The position numbers and the translations under genes were made by a program. From positions 2,914,001-2,978,000 of the forward strand of contig JADJPE010000005.1 of NCBI GenBank assembly GCA_016713425.1: DNA of 64,000 bases, written 5' to 3'. Every line of letters starts with the position of its first letter. The first letter of the stretch is position 1. The stretch comes from Deltaproteobacteria bacterium. GTDB lineage: Bacteria; Myxococcota; Kuafuiibacteriia; Kuafuiibacteriales; Kuafuiibacteriaceae. Shown here one piece after another: positions 34,081 through 42,869 of this stretch. Under the pieces are notes generated by a model that was not told the origin of the DNA, did not search any database, and saw only the letters and a program-made list of their open reading frames with translations.

Positions 34081-35541
34081 CTAGTCGATTGTGAGTGCCG
34101 CGTCGATGCGAGCGTGGAGGAGATCTCCAGCCCGACTATCGCGGCCGAAGGTCTCGGTGACCAGGTCGTGGAGCGGCACTTGCCCATTGAGTGTGCGAAG
34201 GGTGGACGGATCTTGTTTGAGCAGGAGCTCCATGACGGTTTTCTTGTCTCCCGACCACGGCAACCAGTTCGGTGAGGCCTTCCGGAGCGAGGTCGCGAGC
34301 TCGTTGACCTCGGCTGCGTTCGCGGGTTCCGCGCGTCGCGTTTTTCGAGCCAGCTCGAGGGCCTCGCCAAGATCGGATCCTGTTCGTTTGAGTTTCGCGA
34401 TCTTCTCGTCGAGGGCTTTCGTTCCGATTTGAAGGTACCGCTCGATCCCTCGCTGGTCGTCGGACATGTTGCCGTACGCAGCTGCGAGTTCTTTCTCGTG
34501 CGCCCCGGGATCATCCCAAAGGCTCGCAAGTCGCTTCGTTGCCGCGTCGACGCTCGAGGCACCCAGCGCAGTCCGATAGCCATCGGCGGCCCGTTCATCC
34601 TTCGCTACACTCCTTGATGCACTCCTTGATGCACTCTTTGATCCGGTCGTCTTGGAGCCAAGCTTGGACTTGTAGCTGGATTCGCAGGGCTGCTTTGCGG
34701 GAATTTCGGTTTCTGCCTCGGCGTCAGCGAATTTGACGCCGAGGGACTTGTAGTTCTCTCCGTACGTCTCCTTGAGGCGTTTGTCCGTCCAAGGTTCGCT
34801 GGCTGAAGGCATCGTCGACAGCTTCTCGATGGTGAAGTAGCCTGCCTTGCCGTCCTTCTCGAGTTTCTGCGTCTGTTGGAAGGCCTCGACCGCCGCCTTG
34901 GTGTTGTCGTCGTAGGTGCCGGTGACCGGTAGATGCAACCGCGCTTGAAGATCTTTGACGCCCTCGCCGGTGTGGGGTTGGCCTCCGCCCCCGTCTGTCA
35001 GCGCAATTCGCTTGCCGTTCGGGTGAACGGTTTGTCCGTGTTGGCTGATCTGCTCGAGCGTCAGGTTTGTTCGAGTGCCGGGGCTGAAGCCTGACGAAAC
35101 GCGCTTCGACTTCGTGTTCGAAGTCGGCGCCGGTTCCGATCCCTCATCAGCGCCCTTCGCCGATCTGGACGTCGTCGCTTCGTCCGAAGACTCGACCGCG
35201 CGCTCATGGATGAGTGACTTGGCGGCGTCGAGCTTCGCGACGTTGGCCGCTTGCATGGCCGTGCTGATCTCTGCTTTTTCCTTATCGGTGATGAAGCCCG
35301 CCGGCTCATTGCGATTGGGGTTCGGCTTGCGTGCCGCCTCGCTGATGGCGGCGAGTTCCGCGATCTGCTCTCGGTATGGGCCGACCTTCGCTTTTTCCTT
35401 GGGGTAGATGCGTTCGAGGTGATCGGCAACGGAGCTGTGACCATCGATCGCCGCGTCGATGTGAGCGAAGGCGGTTCGGTCACGAGCGCTCTTCACGGCA
35501 AGTCGTGACGGAGAAGACGGTGTCGTCGGTGTTGCAGCCAT
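34081..35541 (-). CDS. Peptidoglycan-binding domain protein without a signal peptide
   Basis: A 486-residue protein from ATG 35541, with a GAGGGG ribosome site nine bases upstream. No signal peptide or membrane helix is seen. Residues about 190-243 fit a PG_binding_1 domain (GVKDLQARLHLPVTGTYDDN, then AAVEAFQQ). The N-terminal 120 residues are helical and charged, followed by a Ser/Lys-rich linker; the C-terminal 200 are mostly helical and contain a Lys/Ser/Arg-rich stretch. A cytoplasmic-start protein with a cell-wall domain is unusual and suggests export by a specialised route (type III, type VI or contractile). This is a hypothesis, with the 171-residue partner downstream. Confidence 0.65.
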   Translation of the reverse strand: MAATPTTPSSPSRLAVKSARDRTAFAHIDAAIDGHSSVADHLERIYPKEKAKVGPYREQIAELAAISEAARKPNPNRNEPAGFITDKEKAEISTAMQAANVAKLDAAKSLIHERAVESSDEATTSRSAKGADEGSEPAPTSNTKSKRVSSGFSPGTRTNLTLEQISQHGQTVHPNGKRIALTDGGGGQPHTGEGVKDLQARLHLPVTGTYDDNTKAAVEAFQQTQKLEKDGKAGYFTIEKLSTMPSASEPWTDKRLKETYGENYKSLGVKFADAEAETEIPAKQPCESSYKSKLGSKTTGSKSASRSASRSVAKDERAADGYRTALGASSVDAATKRLASLWDDPGAHEKELAAAYGNMSDDQRGIERYLQIGTKALDEKIAKLKRTGSDLGEALELARKTRRAEPANAAEVNELATSLRKASPNWLPWSGDKKTVMELLLKQDPSTLRTLNGQVPLHDLVTETFGRDSRAGDLLHARIDAALTID

Positions 35542-35976
35542 CGAATGTGTCCCCTCGCCCGTGCACGTGCGCCCAAGTCCATCGCGCCGAGATGGAAAGG
35601 GAAGGTGTGTGCGCGTGCCTGGTTCGGTGCTCAGCAGCATTCATGCCACCGCGACTTCTTGGTGTTGGCGCGCTTTCGTCCCGCGCAGTCGCCTCATCCG
35701 GCCGTCAGGTTGGCGCATTGCGATGGCCAACCCCAACCCACCCCAAGCCCAAGCCCAAGCCCAAGCCCAACCCCAAGCCCAACCCGCGGCCAAAACCGAA
35801 ATACGGGGCTTGATTCGCGGTTCGAACGCGGGACGGCTTGAGTGCGAGGGCGCTCGGCCGTGGGCGTGTGGTCGCGTGGCGGACGTGCACCTTCAGTTGG
35901 GTGAGGAGAACTGAGCTCATCTGGATGGCCAGCTGTCTACTGTGGCAGGCTCGACCAAGCATCGGTTAGGTCACCC
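35542..35976. other. 435-bp gap without a gene
   Basis: The frames in this stretch have no start, composition or motif that would support a gene. It holds the cccaag repeat array at 35728-35785 and probably the promoters for the divergent peptidoglycan-binding protein and pilus-gene transcripts. Confidence 0.5.
35728..35785. repeat. 6-bp repeat cccaag, intergenic
   Basis: About eight copies of cccaag or ccccaa in a row. It lies in the gap before the pilus genes. Confidence 0.9.
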
Positions 35977-36600
35977 ATGGACACGCGCTCTCATCTCGTT
36001 TCCGGCTTCCGAATCGCGACGACGCGACGTTCCCGAGGCAAGGTCAGCGACCCTGGCGTCTTGCGGGAGCGGACAGGTCAGATCAAGCCCAGAGGACAGA
36101 GGCACGGCCGCTCTGGGTATATTCTTCACGCCGTTCTCATCCTTTTGGCGCTCCTTGCCATCGGCGTCATTCTGACCTTGCGCGACACGACCCTTGGTCT
36201 TCAGGAAGCGCGGAATCAGCGTGCGCTGGCTGAGATCGACGGGGCGCTCGAGCATGGATTGAATCTGGCGATTTCTCAGATACAAGCGACCGATCCGGCG
36301 GACCTCGTGAACCCGGCGATGGACTGGGACATCTTCAAGGACCCGCCCTCGAACAATACTTTCGTCCTCGACAGCAACTATCCGCCGGCCGGGCCGCTCA
36401 TGGGGGCCTATCGCGTACGGGTGGGGCTTCGACGCGGGCAGCTCACGCAAGGGGCGACCGGCCAATCGGTCGATGGCCACTACGGGCAGGTCTTGGAAGT
36501 TCAGGTCCTGGTGACCGCGATCGACGTGGCTCTTCCGCCCGCGGAAGAGCGACTTTCGGTTGGGGTTCTGGTCCCCAGGGAGAGATCACATGCGAACTGA
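35977..36600 (+). CDS. PilX-like minor pilin protein
   Basis: A 207-residue protein. A basic N-terminal region is followed by SGYILHAVLILLALLAIGVI and a long helix rich in Ala and Glu (QEARNQRALAEIDGALEHGLNLAISQIQ), the pattern of PilX N-termini. The usual GFTxE cleavage signal is absent, so pre-pilin processing is uncertain. The C-terminal half is beta-rich. Minor pilins prime pilus assembly and help carry PilY1 to the tip. Its 3' end overlaps the pilY1 start by 11 bp, which supports the pairing. Other minor pilins (PilV, PilW, FimU) are not present here. Confidence 0.6.
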   Translation: MDTRSHLVSGFRIATTRRSRGKVSDPGVLRERTGQIKPRGQRHGRSGYILHAVLILLALLAIGVILTLRDTTLGLQEARNQRALAEIDGALEHGLNLAISQIQATDPADLVNPAMDWDIFKDPPSNNTFVLDSNYPPAGPLMGAYRVRVGLRRGQLTQGATGQSVDGHYGQVLEVQVLVTAIDVALPPAEERLSVGVLVPRERSHAN

Positions 36601-39600
36601 ATTCAACGTCGACACGAGCTTCGCCTCAGCGTCGGCGCTGATTCTGGTCGTGAGTGGCAGCCTCCTTTCGAGCGCGGCTCGCGCTGAGCTCTGGAATCCG
36701 TTGGATGCGATTCCGAAACCGAATGCGATCATCGGGCTCGACTCGTCGGTCACGATGGGGATCACGCCAGGGTGCGATGACTGTCACGCGCCGGGAAGTT
36801 CGGGCACGAAGCTCGAGATCGTGAAGACGTCGATCAACGCGACATTGCCTCTCTTTCAAGACCACTTCGTTTTTGGCGGCTTCGAATACAGTGGCTGCGA
36901 TTTCGCGAAGATCGATGCGCGCGCGGTCCCACCCAATCCAAGCGATCCCGACGGCTCGTTCACGGCGCTTCAGGACATGATCGGTGCCGCTCAGCACTGC
37001 ATGACGCGCGAACGCTACTTTCCAAGCATGCAGGGCCCGGTATCCACGGGCTTCGCTACGCCCGGGGGTGCCGGCGATCTTGGCATCATCGAGGCGCTCT
37101 TCATACACGGGGCGTTGGCAAATGACGGCTTCGATCCGATGGCGGCCTGGCGGACCAAGCAGTGTGGTTCGGCTTCGGTCGGCAACCCGTGTGCTTGGTG
37201 GCCGCCGAAGCCGCCCGATGTCGATCCCCCGGATCCTCCCCCCGTCCATTGCCCATGCGCCGATGCGTCGTGCCACATTCGGACTGAAGGCAATGTCTGG
37301 GTCATGGCCGGCGGATGTGCGGGCGAGGGCGATGACATGTACGACGGCAGCAGATTCATGGGCACCTGCGACAATCCGAATGGATGCTGCATTTGGGTCC
37401 CGTGCGTGAACGGCATGTGCTACGCCTACCTGAGCGAAAACGAGTGGAATCCACTTTGTGATCAGCAGCCGCCCCCGAACCCGCCCTACGACCCGTATCC
37501 GTGCTGGGGCGTCGAGGGGACGCCCGTGAGCTGGCCTGACATCAACCCCGGCCCGCCCCCCGGATGCATCCTTCAGAACCCCGACTATCCGTACTACATC
37601 AACGCGCCCGTTTGCGTCGACGACCCGACGGATCCAGACAACTGGTGCATCAGTCATCACATCCTTTGCGCGGGCGGACAGACGCTCGACACGCAACTGG
37701 AGTTGCAGGCTGCGCTCGCGGACTATCGATTTCCGCGCTGGTACCAGCGCACCCTGACTCGGGAGATGGTCGAAGACGAGTTCTGCCGACCGTTGCGGGA
37801 TGCGGTCCGGACGGTCCGCGGCAAGATGATGGCTTGTAGCGGTGGACCGCTCGTCGAGTATCCGGATCCCGATGCGGCAGATTTCTGTAATCCAGATCTC
37901 TTGAAGGACACGATCTGCGGCGCCCAGTCACCCTTCTTTGGAACGTGCGTATGCGATGACAGCGACCCCGCTTGCTCTAATCTCGACGCCGTCGATTCCG
38001 CGTGCGGTACGCCGCTGGACTTCAAGGCGAGGCAACAGGTGGCGGTTTGTGAAACCTATCATCCGGACTATCTCCGTACCTACTATCTGAATCAGCCCGA
38101 CAATCGCGTGGCCGGTGGTTGTCGAGAGAACATGTCGATGCTGTTCACCGATGGCTATGGCGGACAGTCGGCGGGCGTCGCGGCCGAGGCCGCGAAGGCG
38201 AGGTCGTACTACGAGACCGAAGACGCCGAAAGCAACATGTTCGTCTTCCGCGTCTCGAACGTGTTCGAATCCGAAGCCGACGCGCTGAGTCAGGCTCTTG
38301 GGCAAGGACCCACCGCGTTCGATGCCACCGATCTTCCGAATATTCAGGCATCGATGGCTCGAGTACTCAACCGCGCCTATCGCGGTGTCTACAGCGGCAG
38401 CAGCCCCGCATCGGGAGTGTTCTCCGCGAACGTTGCGATCCACAGCTTCACGGTCCCTGGGGGTGGTTCCATGCCGCCGGGCGATGCATACCTCGGCTTC
38501 CCATCCCGGATCTCATTCTATCGCGTCGATCACAACGGAGCGCTCGTTGACCCGCCGCTCTTCGAGACCGACTGGGCAAGCAGCGTGAGCGCGTCGTCAT
38601 CGTGCGGTCCGACGAACATCGGCGGGACGGATGTGGCGATGCTCGGGCCAGATGGCACGTTTCGGACCGGCGTATCTCGGGCGGTGTCGATCCCGGCCGA
38701 CTCGATCGACCGCGATGGCGATGGTCAGCCCGACCCGCATCCGCCGCTCACGTGGGGAAAGAGCTACAGCATCGGATCAACGCAGCCCGTGGTCGTGGAA
38801 GGGCCGCGGGACGCGTTGACCGCGCCCTATCAGGACTACGCAGCCGTCGCTGCGCGACCACGGACGATCTATGTGATGTCGAATGGCTACTTGCTCGGCT
38901 ACTACGCGGGCACACGAAACGACATCGTGAGCTTGTATGGCGATCAGAAGGTTAGCTATGGCTACACGGTCGATTCGAGCGCCGGCGCTGAGATCTTACG
39001 ATACCGTCCGACGTGGCTTCAGGATCCGCGTGTCGACTACCAATATGCGCTCAATGATCTGATTCAACAGCCTATCCTCACCGGAGAGCTCGTCGCGCAG
39101 GAGATGGTCTTCGATGCCGGCACGTCGGATGCCAAGGCTCACACGGTTCTCGTTGGCATGCAGGGCAAGACGGGGCCGGGCGTGTTCTCGCTCGACATCA
39201 CCGACCCCTGTTCGCCCTCGGTTCTTGGTGAGTGGACGCTGCCTGGTCCAACCGATCGGGCCAGCGCTGACCCGGTGCTTGGCTTGGTGCTCGACGGCGC
39301 GCAGCGACGACCGGCGGTGCTGACGACCGGAGGCCTTGGCGGGAGTCCTTCGATCTACGCCTTCGACATTCGGAGCGGCTCTTTGATTTCTTCGCTCGGG
39401 CTCCCCGCGGGTTCGTATCCGTCCGCGCCCGCATGCCTCGACGTAACGGGCGAAGCCCGCGTGACCCACTGCTATGTCCTGAGTGAAGCAGGCCGACTCG
39501 TTCGCGTCGCGCTCGGCGAATCGGGCTTCGTGAGTGCGACGGACATTACGCCGGCCGGGACGATTGGCCCGCGTTATTCGACATCGCCGGTGGCTTTCTT

Positions 39601-40138
39601 TGGCGTGAACGGCGAGGTCAACTTGATCTTTGGATCTGGGAACTTCGAGGACTTCGACAAGCCAGACGCCGAGAACTTCTTGTTCAAAGTCGTCGACCGC
39701 GGTTCGACCGCCGCGACCATGCCGACGACGCCCGCAGACCTCACCTCGGCGTGCAAAGAATCGGAGAGCGGAAAGATCGCGCTGGCGCCGGGCGAACGGA
39801 TCATTTCGAAGCCGCTTGTTGCCGATGAGCTCGTGGCGTGGACGGCCTTCATGCCCACGACGTCGGATTGCTTGGCCGGCCGTACGTCGCTCTACGCGAT
39901 GGATTTCGAGACCTGCGACAACCTGCTTGTGCCCGCCAATGGTTCACCGCCGGCGCCGCTCGATGTCGGAGAAGGGTTCGCTACGACCCCGGTGCTGCAC
40001 GAAGTATCGAAGTCGCTCATCGTGGCCCCGTCCGCGGCGCCAACGGGGGGGCAGGTCGAGTCGGTGGGTGCACGTCTTCCAGGCGGAGGACGTTTGGCGA
40101 AGAAGGTCTTCTATCGCCCATGGGCCGATACCCGGTGA
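36590..40138 (+). CDS. pilY1: PilY1-like type IV pilus tip protein
   Basis: An 1182-residue secreted protein from ATG 36590 with an AGGGAGAG ribosome site; signal peptide ends near SSAARA. Residues 35-170 form a degenerate VWA-like domain (IIGLDSSVTMG) and contain CDDCH at residues 62-66. A Cys- and Pro-rich insertion (about residues 205-360) precedes the middle region. The C-terminal half has the PilY1 propeller with repeated blocks (ILTGELVAQEMVFDAGTSDA) and a Ca2+-type loop DRDGDGQPD at 707-715. PilY1 proteins tune pilus extension and act as adhesins. The PilX-like and PEGA proteins on either side make a pilus-related cluster. Confidence 0.85.
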   Translation: MRTEFNVDTSFASASALILVVSGSLLSSAARAELWNPLDAIPKPNAIIGLDSSVTMGITPGCDDCHAPGSSGTKLEIVKTSINATLPLFQDHFVFGGFEYSGCDFAKIDARAVPPNPSDPDGSFTALQDMIGAAQHCMTRERYFPSMQGPVSTGFATPGGAGDLGIIEALFIHGALANDGFDPMAAWRTKQCGSASVGNPCAWWPPKPPDVDPPDPPPVHCPCADASCHIRTEGNVWVMAGGCAGEGDDMYDGSRFMGTCDNPNGCCIWVPCVNGMCYAYLSENEWNPLCDQQPPPNPPYDPYPCWGVEGTPVSWPDINPGPPPGCILQNPDYPYYINAPVCVDDPTDPDNWCISHHILCAGGQTLDTQLELQAALADYRFPRWYQRTLTREMVEDEFCRPLRDAVRTVRGKMMACSGGPLVEYPDPDAADFCNPDLLKDTICGAQSPFFGTCVCDDSDPACSNLDAVDSACGTPLDFKARQQVAVCETYHPDYLRTYYLNQPDNRVAGGCRENMSMLFTDGYGGQSAGVAAEAAKARSYYETEDAESNMFVFRVSNVFESEADALSQALGQGPTAFDATDLPNIQASMARVLNRAYRGVYSGSSPASGVFSANVAIHSFTVPGGGSMPPGDAYLGFPSRISFYRVDHNGALVDPPLFETDWASSVSASSSCGPTNIGGTDVAMLGPDGTFRTGVSRAVSIPADSIDRDGDGQPDPHPPLTWGKSYSIGSTQPVVVEGPRDALTAPYQDYAAVAARPRTIYVMSNGYLLGYYAGTRNDIVSLYGDQKVSYGYTVDSSAGAEILRYRPTWLQDPRVDYQYALNDLIQQPILTGELVAQEMVFDAGTSDAKAHTVLVGMQGKTGPGVFSLDITDPCSPSVLGEWTLPGPTDRASADPVLGLVLDGAQRRPAVLTTGGLGGSPSIYAFDIRSGSLISSLGLPAGSYPSAPACLDVTGEARVTHCYVLSEAGRLVRVALGESGFVSATDITPAGTIGPRYSTSPVAFFGVNGEVNLIFGSGNFEDFDKPDAENFLFKVVDRGSTAATMPTTPADLTSACKESESGKIALAPGERIISKPLVADELVAWTAFMPTTSDCLAGRTSLYAMDFETCDNLLVPANGSPPAPLDVGEGFATTPVLHEVSKSLIVAPSAAPTGGQVESVGARLPGGGRLAKKVFYRPWADTR

Positions 40139-40156
40139 GTTCCGGTCGGGGGTGGA

Positions 40157-40888
40157 GTGAGCATCATGGACAACATGCCCGGGACCGACAACAGCGGCAG
40201 AACGGAAGAACAGCATCACAAGAAGGGCGCGGCTGGACGCGTGAGCGATCGCGTTTGGGTAGTCGTCTTCTCGTTCATTTTCGTCGGCTTGGCCGTCGCT
40301 TTCCTGTTGAGAGGGGAACGACAGCCGAGACCGGTACCTGACTCGACTCGGCCGACCATGGCGAGCATCGCCGTGCGATCGAAGGAGAACCCAAAGGTGA
40401 TCGGATTTACGCGCGATCCGCGAGAGGCCATGCCTCGGATCGTCCGCGAGCGCGCGCCTGGTCGGAAGCGCGCGGACAGGAAGCCGGTCGGTCGAAGCCG
40501 TTCATGGGCCAAGTTCGATCGCGAGATGGCAAGGCGCGTTGCGCGTGGTCCGCAGGTTGCTTGGTCCCCAAGAGCTCGCACTCCGGTTCCGAAAGATGCG
40601 AAGTATCCAGACGATCCGCCACCAGAGCGCGCGGCGCCGATCATGCGCGTGTTGAGCGAGCCGCCCGGCCAACCCGTATTTGTGGATGGGGTGGTTGTGG
40701 GCGCGACGCCGATCTCGCGGCGGATGGCGCCCGACCCCACTTCGGTTGAGGTACGTGTCGGTGGGATCGGGTACGAAGAAGTTCGAAAGACGCTGACGCC
40801 CGATGAGCGCGGGGACTATGTGATGTCGGTGGCGCTTCGGCCGGTTCCGATCGACCGACCGCTGAACGAGCCGCGATCGAAGCCGTGA
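40157..40888 (+). CDS. Membrane protein with a C-terminal PEGA-like domain
   Basis: A 243-residue protein from GTG 40157 (ATG 40166 is possible). One helix (VWVVVFSFIFVGLAVAFLL) near residue 35 anchors it, then a basic linker, then a PEGA-like repeat at about residues 170-235 (IMRVLSEPPGQPVFVDG, VEVRVGGIGYEEV). The C-terminus would be periplasmic. Position right after pilY1 suggests the same transcript and a wall-binding or assembly role. Function is not known. Confidence 0.7.
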   Translation: MSIMDNMPGTDNSGRTEEQHHKKGAAGRVSDRVWVVVFSFIFVGLAVAFLLRGERQPRPVPDSTRPTMASIAVRSKENPKVIGFTRDPREAMPRIVRERAPGRKRADRKPVGRSRSWAKFDREMARRVARGPQVAWSPRARTPVPKDAKYPDDPPPERAAPIMRVLSEPPGQPVFVDGVVVGATPISRRMAPDPTSVEVRVGGIGYEEVRKTLTPDERGDYVMSVALRPVPIDRPLNEPRSKP

Positions 40889-40934
40889 CGCGGAGGCCGA
40901 TGCCGATGCCTATTCACGCCTCACGCATCCTGAC

Positions 40935-41022
40935 CGACGCCCGACGCCCGACGCCCGACGCCCGATGCACAGCGCCCGACGCACAGCGCCCAGTGCCCAA
41001 TGCCCGCCGCCCGACGCGGAGG
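40935..41022. repeat. Intergenic gcccgac-type repeat
   Basis: Four adjoining gcccgac units then degenerate gcccagtgcc and gcacagc copies, in the gap before the next lipoprotein gene. Confidence 0.8.
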
Positions 41023-41089
41023 AGGGCCGCGAAGACACCGGGCACAGGGCTGACCTTGCATTTCATCCCGACCCGCTGGAGATTCGCGC

Positions 41090-42256
41090 ATGATGTCGAA
41101 TGTACGACCGACGTTCATTGGCCTTTCAAGCTTGGGCGCGAGCGCGCTCGTTTTGGGCCTAGCCTTTGCGAGCTGCAGCTCCGATGAGTGCGAGACGCAC
41201 CTTGATTGTGTCTCGGGCGAAGAATGCATCGAAGGTGCGTGCACGCCCAAGGTCGGCGGCGGCTATCTTCCGGCCGACGTTGGCCCGCGCGATGTCGGTG
41301 GTTCTGACGTTGGCCCGCAAGATGATGCCTCGCTCGACGCCGCTGATGGTGGGGTGGGTGAGGACGGCGGTGACGCAGGGCTTCCGGATTCGGCGGCGCA
41401 GATCTCCGATGCGAGCGACGGCGGTGTTATGGGTGACGCTTCCGGCGAAGACGGCGACGCCGCGATCGTCGTCGGCGATGGTAGCGTGCTCGGCGATGCA
41501 TCGGCGCCTGACGGCGGGGATGGGGTCGTCTTGCCGAACCATGGGCTGGTCTGGGCTCGACAGCTCTTTCTGACGAGCGTTCGTGGTTCCTTCATCGATC
41601 GATCGAACGCCCGCTTCACCGTGGATCAGACGGCGTTCGAGCTTGGGACTGAGGGTCGCTGCGTTCTTTCGGTCGAGCACCTCCGGTCGGGGACCTATGC
41701 GGGTTATGGCATCGACCGGCTCGAAGTTACGACGTCGAACACATTCGGCACCTTGATGTTGACGCTCACCCAGAACACGATCGGTGATTACGCGTCGTCG
41801 TCAACGCCGGCCGGGCTCTTCGACGGAACCCGAACGACTGCGGTCCTCGAGATCGTACCAGCGCTGAGCTCGCCTCAGAACCCGATTGAGGCCGCGTCGC
41901 TCACGACGGAGATCGCTCCGAACCCGGACATCCTAAGTCCCGTGACCGAGTCCATCGTGAGGTTGCCCGGTGATGTGGCCATCCAGTGGACGGCCAACGC
42001 CTCGAATGGACCATTGATCGTTGAGCTGGCCGACCGCTATCGAGAGGTTCGGCTGACCTGCACGGTCACGAACGATGGTTCGTTTTCGCTGCCCAGCAAT
42101 GCGTCGGCCGCGTGGGTTGCGAAGACTCCCCTGTCACCTTATTGGCTCGACGTTCGCCACGATCGCGAGTCTACGACCACCGTTGGCCCAGACGACCTCG
42201 ATGTGACGTTCCGAACGAGCCGCGGCATGTCCTACTCGGTGATCTACAGTCCCTGA
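41090..42256 (+). CDS. Lipoprotein with Cys-rich head and Asp/Gly linker, unknown function
   Basis: A 388-residue protein from ATG 41090. The signal peptide ends in the lipobox-like LAFASCSS, then a short Cys-rich segment (SSDECETHLDCVSGEECIEG) of the kind seen in Myxococcota surface proteins, then an Asp/Gly/Ser linker of about 90 residues. The rest is a beta-rich domain with no match I recognise (ARQLFLTSVRGSFIDRSNAR, then VEHLRSGTYAGYGIDRLEV). It should be on the outer membrane surface. It lies between the pilus genes and the tRNA. Confidence 0.75.
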   Translation: MMSNVRPTFIGLSSLGASALVLGLAFASCSSDECETHLDCVSGEECIEGACTPKVGGGYLPADVGPRDVGGSDVGPQDDASLDAADGGVGEDGGDAGLPDSAAQISDASDGGVMGDASGEDGDAAIVVGDGSVLGDASAPDGGDGVVLPNHGLVWARQLFLTSVRGSFIDRSNARFTVDQTAFELGTEGRCVLSVEHLRSGTYAGYGIDRLEVTTSNTFGTLMLTLTQNTIGDYASSSTPAGLFDGTRTTAVLEIVPALSSPQNPIEAASLTTEIAPNPDILSPVTESIVRLPGDVAIQWTANASNGPLIVELADRYREVRLTCTVTNDGSFSLPSNASAAWVAKTPLSPYWLDVRHDRESTTTVGPDDLDVTFRTSRGMSYSVIYSP

Positions 42257-42257
42257 A

Positions 42258-42275
42258 TCGGCCTGCCGAGGCCGA
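42258..42275 (+). terminator. Short hairpin after the lipoprotein gene (weak candidate)
   Basis: tcggcc-tgccga-ggccga forms a 6-bp stem a few bases after the lipoprotein stop. There is no T run, so a terminator role is only possible. Confidence 0.3.
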
Positions 42276-42345
42276 GGCACGAGCCTGATCGCAGATGCGG
42301 CGTGGGGCGCCGGCGTGAGCTCACCTTGGGGGTATGAGCTCGAAA

Positions 42346-42419
<74 letters not shown>

Positions 42420-42869
42420 AAGTGCCGGAGATCCAAAGCACAACCGGATTCGGCAGGGAAGAGGAAAATGCCTAAAAACGGCCGCGCTGCCATGCGCGCT
42501 GCCGTCCGGGTCGAACTGCGACGCGACGACGAAGCGATCCAGGGCATGATCATGGGGGACTCGCCGGCCCTCGCGAGACAATCATCGAGCGATTGGGGAG
42601 CATCGAGACTCATCTCAACGAGGCTGAGGCGGAAGAAAGCCACCTTCGGGTCCCCTAGAAGGGTGCGTCGATTTCTCATCGTTCACTTGTCGTGGTCGGT
42701 AGACGATTTTCGAACCGCTTCCGCTGGCGGTCATTAGGGGATGTCCCGCATCTAAATCGGTCGAAGGACTGATTGGATCCGCCACCGATCCGATGGGTGC
42801 GCCCACATTGTGTGACATTCTCCCGCCCGCGCCGGCCACTCAATGGGGGGCGGTGTCTGAAGGAGAAGC
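42420..42869. other. 450-bp gap without a convincing gene
   Basis: Short open frames on both strands lack a start context and any conserved motif. The gap would hold the tRNA promoter (minus strand) and the promoter of the downstream lipoprotein gene. Nothing more is seen. Confidence 0.5.

Noticed and set aside
36626..37696. Minus-strand frame opposite pilY1
   Set aside because: No motif, and the plus-strand protein has consistent Cys, VWA and propeller features.
42468..42737. Small plus-strand ORF after the tRNA
   Set aside because: No start context, no homology by eye and an opposing ORF of equal quality on the other strand.
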